Shown here piece by piece: positions 45,477 through 56,537 of a stretch of 64,000 bases of DNA. Made by a program: the position numbers and the translations under genes. A model generated the notes under the pieces. It worked only from the letters and a program-made list of their open reading frames with translations, was not told the origin of the DNA and did no database searches. Position 1 is the stretch's first letter. Every line of letters begins with the position of its first letter. The DNA is from Utricularia gibba (lineage: Eukaryota; Streptophyta; Magnoliopsida; Lamiales; Lentibulariaceae), in contig CM007991.1 in NCBI GenBank assembly GCA_002189035.1, positions 2,480,001 through 2,544,000 of the forward strand, given 5' to 3'.

Positions 45477-48472
45477 ATGTTGAGTCCTTTGTCCTCTCTC
45501 CCACGCTTCCCGCAATCCCCACTCATTTCTTCATCTTTACCTCTGAAATCCATTTCCAGTAAGATTTTTTTTCGGTCGCCACACCTTGTGTCAGCTATCG
45601 GCTCAGATGGTAGGTACTATCCAAGCCCTGCGGATGATGACCCGCCTGAAGCCCCCGAAGATTCCATGCACGGTGTCAGCAAATTCGAACAAATTCAGCG
45701 TCAGGCAGCTCGAGCTCGGAAGCTGCAAGAAGAGGAATTTGAGAAGGATCAACCCCTGTTTCTAAAGGCTTTAGAAGAAGCCGAGGATATTCCTGAGTCC
45801 GTAAGGAATGATGAGTCTGGGGATGATCTTTTTGGTGAAATTGATAAGGCTATTGCTTTGAAGCGCGAGGAATTCATAAAAAAAGGTTTGATAAAGGGGA
45901 AGACAGCGTCGGAGCCGGAGCTTGAGAGTCTTGAGGAGGAGCTGGAACCTGAAGAAGTGGCTGACTTGGACGAAATTAATAATCTTCAGGAGTTGAGTGA
46001 GATTTCTGGAAATGGAGACGAGGAGGATAAAATTGAAGAAAGGTCTGATTTGGAGGATGCTAATGGTGGTGATCTTTCAACTTCCTTCGACATTGATTTT
46101 GACGAGTTTGAAAAAAGTAGGGCCAGGATTGTTGAGCCTAAGTTCAAGATGAGCTTAGCTGAATTATTAGATGAGAGCAGAGTCGTGCCTGTGTCTGTAT
46201 ATGGGAACTTAGAGGTTGAAATAACCGGGATTTCGCATGATTCTCGTGTTGTGGAGAGTGGTCACTTGTTTGTGTGCCGTGTAGGGAGGAATTTTGATGG
46301 TCATTTGTTTTTTACAGAGGCAGATAAGAGGGGTGCTGTTGCTGTTGTAGCTAGTAAAGAGATAAATATTGAGGAAACACTTGGATGTAAGGCACTAGTT
46401 ATTGTTGAAGACACTGATACTGTACTTGCTTCCTTAGCAGCGTCATTTTATAAGCATCCTTCTAGGAATATGTCAGTGATTGGTATTACAGGAACAAATG
46501 GGAAGACAACGACATGTTTTTTAATAAAAAGTATGTATGAGGCTATGGGATTGAGGACAGGGATGTTGAACACTGTGTCACATTGTGTTCATGGAGATAA
46601 CCAGTTGGAATCAAATGATATGACCCCAGATGCAATTTTGATTCAGAGTTTAATGGCTAAGATGTTGCACAATGGAACCGAGGCACTAGTCATGGATGAT
46701 TCCTCTGATGGATTAGAACTGGAAAGGTGTGATGAGATTGATTTTGATATTGCAGTTTTTACAAATTTGATGAGGAATAATTCTAATTTTAATGGGACAG
46801 AAGAGGAGTACCGGAATGCAAAAGCTAACGTTTTCCAAAGAATGGTGGATCCTGCACGGCATCGCAAGATTGTAAACATTGATGACCCAAATGCAACATT
46901 TTTCATTGCACAGGGTAACCCTGATGTGCCTGTTCTGACATTCGCATTGGAGAACAAGAATGCTGATGTTTATGCTTTAAAGTTTGAACTCTCTCTGTTT
47001 GAGACTCAGGTTTTGGTAAATACGCCTAAGGGTATACTAGAGATATCGTCAGGGCTTCTGGGTAGGCATAATATCTACAATATTCTTGCAGCTGCTGCTG
47101 TTGGGATTGCTGTGGGAGCTCCTTTGGAGGATATTGTTAGAGGGATTGAAGAGGTTGATGCAGTGCCAGGGAGATTTGAGTTAATAGATGAAGAACAAGC
47201 TTTTGGAGTTATTGTGGATCATGCTAGTACCCCTGACGCATTATCTAGACTTCTTGATAGTGTGAGAGAACTTGGTCCAAGGAGGATCATCACTGGTACT
47301 CATTTTCAGTCTCAGTGTTAATTATTTTATAGTTTATTGGCTGCCAGAATCAAAGCACTCATTGCCAAGTGTTTTTCTTGCCTATTCCTCGGTCCGCATG
47401 TTTATCTGAGTTGAGCTCTAAAGCCTTCTAAATGTGAAGGTATACTATCAAAACAAATGAGGCTGACCTCATGTTATTGATCGTTTTTTCCAGTTTTTGG
47501 TTCTGTTGGTGAGAGTGAACGGGGAAAGAGGCCAGTGATGGCAAAGATAGCAACAGATAAAAGTGATGTGACTATACTGACATCTGACAACCCAAAAAAG
47601 GAAGACCCTTGTAAGTGCCTTGAGATTTGATTTCTACACTGCACCCTGTAAACATGTATATGAATTGCCCACGCATACCGTGATTACCACATAAGAAGGA
47701 CAATAAATTGACAGGACACGATTTTTGCTTGAATTCTTTTGACTGTGTAGATCATATTACAATTTTTGTTTGGCTCACCATTATTCCTGACCGCATTTTC
47801 CCATCAGCTGACCCCTTTCGTGCATCTATATTGTTCCCCTTCCCACGCTCTAAGATCTGATCATAGAATGATATGTAAACAATGCAGCATGGTTAGGCCT
47901 GCAACTATCTGTAGTTTATATGTTACATACCCTTTTCTTTTGTTCTCTGTAGTGGACATTTTGGATGACATGCTCGCTGGGGTGGGATGGACAATGCAAG
48001 ATTACTTGAAACATGGGGAGAATGACTACTACCCACCTCTTACCAATGGACACCGCTTATTCTTACATGATATTAGACGGGTAGCTGTACGCTGTGCCGT
48101 TGCCATGGGCGAGGAAGGAGATGTGGTGGTCAGTTGTGCCTTTTTTCTCCCTTTTATCCAGAAATCTTTGACCTTAAAACAAGTTGTAAGCCTTGTGGGA
48201 AACTAATTTGGTCTTCTGTTATGTTCTGTAGGTGGTTGCTGGTAAAGGGCATGAAACATATCAGATAGAAGGGGATAAAAAAGAGTTCTTTGATGACAGG
48301 GAAGAATGCCGGGAAGCATTGCAGTACGTCGACGAGCTTCATCGAGCCGGCATCGATACGAGCGAATTTCCATGGCGGTATGCTGTGCAATGCACATTCA
48401 GTTGATCGCTTTAGGATGTGCAAGTGATAGAGTTGTGTTTCTTTGTTTTGCAGGCTGCCTGAGAGCCATTAG
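45477..48472 (+). CDS. MURE: MurE-like ligase homologue, chloroplast (PEP-associated protein PAP11)
   Basis: Five exons: 45477-47295, 47494-47610, 47953-48128, 48232-48377, 48454-48472, giving 759 codons (758 aa) from the ATG reading [15 protein letters not shown] 12 codons upstream is not a plant start. The N-terminus is a Ser/Pro-rich transit peptide, then the plant-specific acidic region ([20 protein letters not shown]). The Mur ligase core has the P-loop [46 protein letters not shown] and the C-terminus [14 protein letters not shown]. In flowering plants MURE is a subunit of the plastid RNA polymerase complex rather than a wall enzyme; in mosses it acts in plastid peptidoglycan synthesis. 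The DAP-recognition motif is DNPK here, not DNPR. Confidence 0.95.
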
Positions 48473-49978
48473 TCCCCGGAGTGCCCTGGCCTGGAAATCT
48501 TTCTATGTAGTGTTGTTTACTGTTTAGTTTAGAAGAAGATGACAAATTTTGAGGAATTGAATAAATTAATTAGGGTTCGATTTAAGTTATTTAGAATTTT
48601 GTATTAAAAAAAATAAAGGATGATTTTGGAGGGCTTCCATGAAACTCGGAGATCCGTTCTGAAACTCTCCGTTTCTCATCGTCTTCTTTCCGGTGGCATT
48701 CACTCCCACCGAAGACGCCGCAGGTTCCGACACATCAGCCTTGCGATGGAAGACCGCGGGATTCTCATTAATGTTCCAGGTTTCCATTGTCGGTAATCTC
48801 GATAAATAATGCAGTCAAGGAAGCGATGCTGCGGGTCATTGCGCTGGTCGGCCCACAGCTCGCCATCAATTTCGCAATTCCATCAAGTAATTTTACACAA
48901 CAGTTCGTTTCGATTTTCGCCAATCTAAACTGCTCTCGTTGCAGAGAGATATACGGAGTGCGTAAAGGGTCCTTTGTTGAAGATTGATATTCGTTTTCTT
49001 GGAGAATAGCGTGGGTTCCACGCAGTAATCCACTTCGCTGGATGAAGGCGGTTGCTGAAACTTTCGCTCTTCCCAGGTGACCATTTGCTTGGTTCGATCA
49101 ACTTGCAAACACAATGGCGACATATAACTGCAAACGGGTGCGCATCCCATCAATCCAGAGAATGCTGTTGCACATTCAATTGAATGATTATATATTTCTC
49201 TCTTATTTGATCTGCAGTTGGTTTTTTCGTCATCACCCCCCGTGTATAACCTGACGAAATCCCCTGCTAGGAGGATCTCGTGTTAAATGCGATGAATCCC
49301 TGTAACCTGTTTTGAGATGATTTTTTCTTCAACTTCAAAGTGCTAATCCACAGTGGAGAGTAATCCTGCTCAGGTACTTCAAGTAGTTGGTGCTCATTAC
49401 AGTGGTGAGATTGGAGAAGAAGCCTCGATCCCTGTATTGCAAACTACCATCCAATATTGAGTTCCGTTTTAGATGGTTTGTTTTCCTGATGGAGAGGATT
49501 ACCCCAAACAACTTTTGCTACTCCCATCATGCCTCTCCATGCTCCTCCACCAGTTTCTCATAAGTTGAAGTTGTTTCACCTTGTGCTGTATTTGGACGGA
49601 AGATGACTGACTGATCACTACATTCTCCAAGCATCGCAAAACCCTCTGGGTGATTCCAACACACTGGTGCACATTGGAACCTGCACCTTCGGAGCAGACT
49701 GCAAATGCACCGAGCAGCTCTCAATGATGTACAAATCTAATTGGCAGCTGTGTGTATGATGTTAGTTTAGCATGCAACACAAAGATTTCAACACGAATAT
49801 TTGCTTACAAAAGAAAATGGATTGAATGACAAATGATGAATCATGGAGATCAAAGTGGCTGCAGGTGCACTGCAAACCGTCAGCCAACTCAGTGCTGATT
49901 GAGTCACAGCACGTGCCATGGTCAAGACAATACAAGTATCTATTATGCACTAGGAAATTTTGCGCCAGATTGCACCTG
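48473..49978. other. Intergenic, no supported gene
   Basis: 1.5 kb between the MURE 3' end and the OEP24 stop. A 67-codon open stretch on the minus strand at 48587-48787 (starting METWNINENPAVFHRKADVS) is the only candidate. It has no recognised family and may be a gene remnant. No tRNA or repeat was seen. Confidence 0.5.
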
Positions 49979-51047
49979 TTACGCTTCAAAGTCCCATGTG
50001 GTCTCAGCGATCAGTCTCGGATTCTTTCGTTCCTCTGCTAGATTAACAGAAGCCAAGATCTGCAACAGAAATTCAATAAGGCAGCTGAATGCAGAGTAAA
50101 GCCAAGCAAGCATGCCTGAATCAATAACTAAACCATTGCATAAGTAGCCACAGAATCACATTGGAACAGGGGATTTCACAGTATCGGGATTGGGTTGTCA
50201 AGGCTTCTCTATAGTTTCCCCTCCATTCCAGAGGAGGGGAACCCCAAATCGTATCCAGGAATGGACCGTGGTTAGATTCAGCAGAAATGTATACTACAGT
50301 CTACATAACAATACTGCGTATGCTCCTAGAATCAAAGCAATGAGCTCAGCTGATTATCTGGGTTACCTTGAATGAACCATTTATTTTTGAATTTCTTGAC
50401 CATTCAAGAAACAAATCCTTTGAGGATGTGTGATAGGTAGCCTTGAACACATCATCACCAAAGGCTGGACGAGAGACAGAAAAATCCCAAGAACTCTTCT
50501 TGAAATCATAGCTGGGTTCGAATTTCGTCAACCCTCCATGAACATACGTATACTTCACCCTGGTACTGTTAGTGCCAAGCACATGATTAGCTGAAATCTT
50601 ATTTGATGCATCAAACGCAAAATCCCCTTCCAGTATAGTCGTTCCATCTCCCTTCCTGTGAATATAAGTCAACTTCAATGGTTTCTCCGCAACCCTAACA
50701 GTATTCATAAACTGAAACCTAAAATCCTGCATACAAAGTACAGAGTCAAACGCCCAAAATACCAACCCGCACACATCAGAGAGAGGGGAAAATTCTTCGA
50801 ATTCCATCCCAAGAATTCAACATAAAACGAGAGAGGAATCAGTGCTCACACTCTTGGGAACGTTGTAGTCGACAATGAAAAAACCGGGTTTCTCAACACC
50901 CAACGACAAGCCGTTCAAGCTGGGTCCCTTGACGAAGGTGGCATCCGTAACGGAGGCTTTGAGCTTAAAATCTCCAGGCCTGACGGCCAAGGTGACGGCG
51001 GCGGCGGCGGTTTCCGGCTCATACCTAGCTTTGAACGATGCGTTCAT
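49979..51047 (-). CDS. OEP24: Outer envelope pore protein 24, chloroplast
   Basis: Three exons: 50850-51047, 50367-50726, 49979-50059, giving 213 codons (212 aa), intact and GT-AG. It is a beta-barrel channel of the plastid outer envelope that passes triose phosphates, sugars, ATP and charged metabolites. Family blocks are LKASVTDATFVKGPSLNGLS, VEKPGFFIVDYNVPKS, FQFMNTVRVAEKPLKLTYIH, KYTYVHGGLTKFEPSYD, SSWDFSVSR and the C-terminal LIAETTWDFEA. There is no transit peptide, as expected for an outer-envelope protein. It is head-to-head with RFC2, 298 bp between start codons. Confidence 0.93.
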
Positions 51048-51345
51048 TTTTCAGAAATGACTACTAAAATAGCAAGAAAGTAATATGTAGCGTTAAATAC
51101 CACGCCAGCCCCCTTTACCCCCCCACCAGCCCCGCCTAACTGCCACCTACCCCCCTTCTTCTTTGTTTTTTTCTTTATTTTCTTTTTTAATAATATAATA
51201 ATTTCACTAAAATTAAAATAAATAATAAAAATCAGTCCCGCCTCTTTCTCTCTTTCTTTTCTTTCTTTGGCTTGCTTTCGTCGAGTGGGGGAGCCGGAGA
51301 AGGGTTATTCGCAGCGGATACGGATAATCGATTCGCGTGCCGTTG

Positions 51346-53150
51346 ATGGCGTCTTCTTCTTCGTCGTCAGCTGCTTTGCCCGATATTCCGTGGGTGGAGA
51401 AGTATCGCCCTACAAAGGTCGCAGATATAGTCGGGAATGAGGACGCGGTTGCTCGACTGCAGGTGATAGCGCGTGACGGGAACATGCCGAACATCATTTT
51501 AGCGGTAAATGTTTTCCATGGGTGTCTGCACAAGATAAAGCGAGGGTTTTTTTTTTTTTTTTTTTTGGTCGGGGAGGGTTCTTTCATGGGAAAGAAGTGT
51601 TACGTTTTTCAGCCATGTTGTTTAGATTTTCTCTGCATCTTTTTCATCTTCTTCAGCAGCATATGGTAGATTAGAGTGGCGCTTGAATAACCATAAAGGA
51701 AAGTTTTAATTTTTTAGGGTCCTCCCGGAACTGGTAAAACTACTAGCATTCTGGCTCTTGCTCATGAGCTTCTTGGACCTAATTACAGAGAGGCAGTTCT
51801 AGAGTTGAATGCGTCTGATGATAGGTATTCGTCTTCACTTTTGGGCTAGATTTTTCTCTCCTTCTGAATTTGTTTTCTTCATGCTTGCGCAGAGGGATTG
51901 ATGTTGTGAGAAACAAGATAAAGATGTTTGCTCAGAAGAAGGTCACATTGCCTCCTGGACGACACAAAGTCATAATATTGGATGAGGCTGACAGGTTTGT
52001 ATCAGATCATTTAATGGTCTTTTTCAAAAATTGAGTTTGACATAACTGAATTGGCTCTTATTCCGTTTACTTGGTAGAGTTTTAAATCTAACTCTGTTTG
52101 TCTGTTGCCTAATTGAAAACAAAATAGTATGACTTCTGGAGCACAACAAGCCTTGAGGAGAACAATGGAAATATATTCAAACACCACACGATTTGCATTA
52201 GCTTGTAACACATCTTCAAAGATTATTGAACCCATTCAGAGTAGATGTGCCCTTGTCCGGTTTGCTAGATTATCTGATCAGGAGATCCTCAGTCGTCTAA
52301 TGGTGGTTGTTGCTTCAGAGAAGGTAAAAAAGGAGTAGCCTTTTGTGGTTTCATGCCTGAAATCGAGGACTTGGAATTACACTTCTCCGAAGCTTCATTA
52401 GAGTCCCAGTGTCGCTGATTTTGTCTTGACTGCTATTGCTGTTGAAATGTGCTATGGGCAAATTCTGTGATATGTGTCTGAACTGTAACTTCCAACTGAC
52501 TATTAGTTCTCTCCTCAAGTTGGACAGTTTTGCTTGTTTAGGTAGCTTATGTGCCAGAGGGACTGGAGGCAATTATATTTACAGCTGATGGTGATATGAG
52601 ACAAGCTCTGAACAACATGCAAGCCACAAACAGCGGCTTTGGATTTGTCAACCAAGAAAATGTTTTCAAGGTGAAAACTTCTCCAAAGCCACTACTGTCA
52701 TCTTCGTTTAACCAACCTTTTGATGATCCTGTTGTTCTTCCCTAGGTATGTGATCAGCCTCACCCCTTGCATATAAAGAACATGGTGCGGCAAGTACTTG
52801 AGGACAAATTTGACGATGCCTGTTCAGGACTAAAACAGCTCTACGATTTGGGCTACTCACCAACTGACATAATCACTACGCTCTTCAGAATCCTTAAGAA
52901 TTATGATATGCCAGAGTATTTGAAGTTGGAGTTTATGAAGGTTCGTGGATACCCGTCATTACCCTTTATCTTTGTTAGCGCCTCGCTCTCAGTGTTTGCC
53001 TCTGTTTTTTTTTTGTTTTTTTCGTTTCTGGCTTTACAGGAAACTGGGTTTGCCCACATGAGAATATGTGATGGGGCTGGATCATATCTTCAGATGTGCG
53101 GGTTGCTAGCAAAGTTGGCCTTGGTGCGCGAAACTGCTAAGCCAGTTTAG
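51346..53150 (+). CDS. RFC2: Replication factor C subunit 2
   Basis: Seven exons: 51346-51504, 51718-51824, 51893-51994, 52128-52323, 52542-52670, 52746-52940, 53040-53150, giving 333 codons (332 aa), intact. It is a clamp-loader AAA+ subunit that helps load PCNA during DNA replication and repair. Walker [10 protein letters not shown], Walker B ILDEADSM, sensor 1 [10 protein letters not shown] and the RFC arginine-finger box [11 protein letters not shown] are all present. The start is the ATG reading [16 protein letters not shown]. The C-terminal collar region ([20 protein letters not shown]) is complete. Confidence 0.96.
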
Positions 53151-53964
53151 CTGCTGCTGCATTCTAGAGCTGGGAATGCATCTCTGCTGTTGTTTTTCGA
53201 CGATTCCAACATCCTCGAAGCAACTCCGTCTCCCCAGATGAAGGAAAAATATTGTCAAATCTTAAGTTTAATTACAATGTTCCATCTTGGCTTCTTCATC
53301 TAGTCTAACTAGTGCCTAGGTTTAGGACAATAATGATCTACCCAACTAAATCGGCATTCATTTCATTTATTGCTGTAGGATACCCTATTTAAGGCTTAAG
53401 AAAAGTGAATCCAAATTATTCTGTTTTGCTTCTATTCTCCTGAAAAAAACCAAGAAAAAAATGGTTTGGAAGTTCAGGTTGTTCTGAAGTAGGTGAAGAA
53501 GTTTGTTGTTTAGCGTAACTTTGCAATGGAGGCTGGGGCGTTGAATTCCTTCTCCAGTAACACAACAGCTGGATGGATGCTACCAGGGGAAAGAATGAAT
53601 ACTTTAATGCTACGCTTTTACTTGTAAAGTCTAGATCCAAAAGGGAGGTTCCCACAAAAAGCAGGCATTGGACTGTGGCTCATCTCATTTCCTTTCCCCT
53701 TCACTCGTTCTGCTCTGATTCACAATGCAGGAGAGGTTGGGTTCCTCGTTCTTTATCTTGAAAAGTGGTGCTTGTTTCAAATTCTAGACGCGTTACTTGT
53801 CAATGGGTTTTACCATATGAGAAAGACAAGGTAACCGAAGGACCCAGCATGCCATTGTCCTTAAGCTACTCCTCTTCCACATGCTATATAGCAAGGCAGG
53901 GAGAGAGATGGACAGAAATAGAGTACTTGTTTGACAGTTATGGTACTTTGAAGCGCCGCCGCAG

Positions 53965-55769
53965 ATGAACGAAAGCCGAGATCTTGAGATGAGTGGAGCT
54001 GCGAAGAGCAGAGTCCATGTCTACCCACCAAATCATTCTCCGAGAGGAAGAGTAATATATGACGTGGGGAATTCTGAGAGGCAGTGGACTCCATGGCTGG
54101 TGCCCATGATAGTTTTGGCCAATATTGCTATCTTTTTTGTGATCATGTTTGTCAATGATTGCCCCAAGAATCGCAATAGGCTTCTTGGAGATTGTATGGC
54201 CAGCTTTCTTGGGAGGTTCTCCTTCGAGCCCCTTCGAGAGAACCCTCTTTTTGGCCCCTCCTCATCAACGTAAGTATCCTCTTTTCTCGTCATTTTTGTT
54301 GTTGGTTTGATGGATTATCTTCTCAATGAATCCTGTGCTGCTTTTGTTGATGTCAAAATGGGTTCGCTGCAAAGATAGAGATTCCATCTTTATGATTTGC
54401 AACCGCCATTCTGCTCCTTCCATCTACAGTAGAACCACCCTATGACTCAAGTTTCAAATACGCTTGGGAATCATCATTCCCCTGAGGACTTGATGAACTG
54501 TTGCTGTACCTACATAAGGGCTGTAATGCATTCTGCCTGGTCACCATGATGTTTGGCAGTTAAACATAGAAGGGAGTTTCGATGAATTTATAACCAGTAA
54601 AATTTGATCTCCAGATTGGAGGAGGAATAGATCGTAGAGATGACGTTTCTGGTTTTTTTTTTTTTTTTTTGGTAGACCGCCACCATGAAACTGGTGGATC
54701 CAGACGTTCTTCCTCATGAACTGAACCTGTTTTCCATTGCGTAGATCTGGAGTTTATTACGTAATTTTTGTGACATATATCGGTGATTGTTTTTGCTTGG
54801 TGTTCAGGTTATTAAAAAAATGCACTCCATTCATGCGTTCTTTTCAGGCTACAAAAACTTGGTGCTCTTGAATGGGACAAGATCACGCAACATAGACAAG
54901 CATGGAGACTTATTACTTCCGTCTGGCTGCACGCTGGAGTTGTCCATCTGCTTGCAAACATGCTTAGTCTTTTATTCATTGGGATCAGACTTGAACAGCA
55001 ATTTGGATTTGGTAATAAAGCTGGTTTTTTTTTTTTTTTTCTAAAAGACGAATTTGTGCAGAAGATTTCACCACTGTATGTATTGGTGCACTGCAGTGCG
55101 AGTAGGAATCATCTACTTCTTATCAGGAATAGGTGGGAGTGTGTTGTCTTCCCTTTTTATCCAGAGCAGCATCTCAGTTGGAGCTTCTGGTGCTGTTTTC
55201 GGTCTTCTGGGAGCAATGCTATCAGAGTTGTTTACCAACTGGACTATTTACACAAACAAGGCAAGACAATAAAGCCACAGTAGAACTGATTTCCTCCTCT
55301 GCGCCTGGTTTTTAAGAATGACCAAGACACCATTTCTGTTGGTAACAGGCTGCAGCCCTCATCACACTCATTGTGATCGTCGCTATCAACTTGGCAGTGG
55401 GAATTCTCCCACATGTTGACAACTTTGCACACATTGGAGGTTTTTCAACTGGTTTTCTTCTTGGGTTTGTGCTACTTGTTCGACCCCAGTTTGGATGGTT
55501 GGAGAACCACCAAGCTCAGAGGAAATCCAAGTACACAATCTACCAGTACATTTTATGGGCTACAAGCTTGGTATTGGTGACTGCTGGGTGAGTCTTTGAT
55601 TTTATCAGTTGCATTTCAAAACAAGTTGTTCATGACATGAGCCTGCTGTTGTTGCAGACTGGTGGTGGGGTTGGTTATGGTGTTCAAGGGAGTAAACGGT
55701 AATGAGAAATGCAAGTGGTGCCATTATCTTAGCTGTGTTCCAACATCAAAATGGAGCTGTAACAATTGA
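53965..55769 (+). CDS. RBL2: Rhomboid intramembrane serine protease, RBL1/RBL2-like
   Basis: Five exons: 53965-54269, 54848-55011, 55097-55260, 55349-55587, 55658-55769, giving 328 codons (327 aa), intact. It is a Golgi-type secretase rhomboid with seven predicted membrane spans. The catalytic Ser lies in [15 protein letters not shown], the catalytic His in [10 protein letters not shown], and the WR motif in [14 protein letters not shown]. The C-terminus has the plant tail [20 protein letters not shown]. Intron 3 (starting 55261) has a GC donor, AAG|GCAAGA. In Arabidopsis RBL2 is close to RFC2, as here. Confidence 0.94.
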
Positions 55770-56537
55770 TCTATCAATCCACTTTGTTTTTCCAGTTATG
55801 ATAGTCATGCACGGGACACAGAGCAAACAAACATTTCTTTGTTGTATTATTAATACAAGTTCAATGTTGAACTAAGAAGCAGACGGTGATCCTGATGCAG
55901 AGCCTCCGTAAGGTGTCAGGCTAAATTTGCTTCGAAGTAGAATAAAAAATCTGAAGTTCCATAAGAAAATTCACCAAAAGGATCCTGTGCCTTCCACTAC
56001 AATTGTCAGAATCTCACAAACTGTCCATGATCACAACTCCGGTAATTTATGTTTTTCTGTTCTGACTCTTCAGAGAAAATCAGGACTCCTAGTCCTGAGT
56101 ATTGGGAGGAGTAAAAGCCTCTATTTTCTGAAGAATATGGAATACCGCAGCTCTGGCATTTACAACTTGGAATGCATGCTGCCAGGGGTCTGTGGGAACC
56201 CCTCACCTTGGCCAGCCTGCATTATCGTGTATTCACATACTGGTGGAAATGGTCATTTGAATTCACATTGCTCCTCATCAAGGAGATGCTCCTTTGTGAA
56301 ATGATGGTTCCGTAATACCTGTCACAAATGAGAAGGGGACAGAAATGAGGATCCTCCTCAGTTGAAGTTTCGTCCACTCCAGTGGATCATCTTCTCACAG
56401 AATCAAATAGCAGGCTAGAACCATGCGTGATCGGTTTCAGTGTATGACAGAAAAGTTCTGCACTAGATTTTACGGTTTCAGTGTATGTATTTTCTTCCAT
56501 GGCGAGGAACACATGGTGTTGCATGAGATGCGATGGT

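Noticed and set aside
48787-49160. Small open frames on both strands between MURE and OEP24
   Set aside because: Short, no motifs, no splice context; treated as intergenic.
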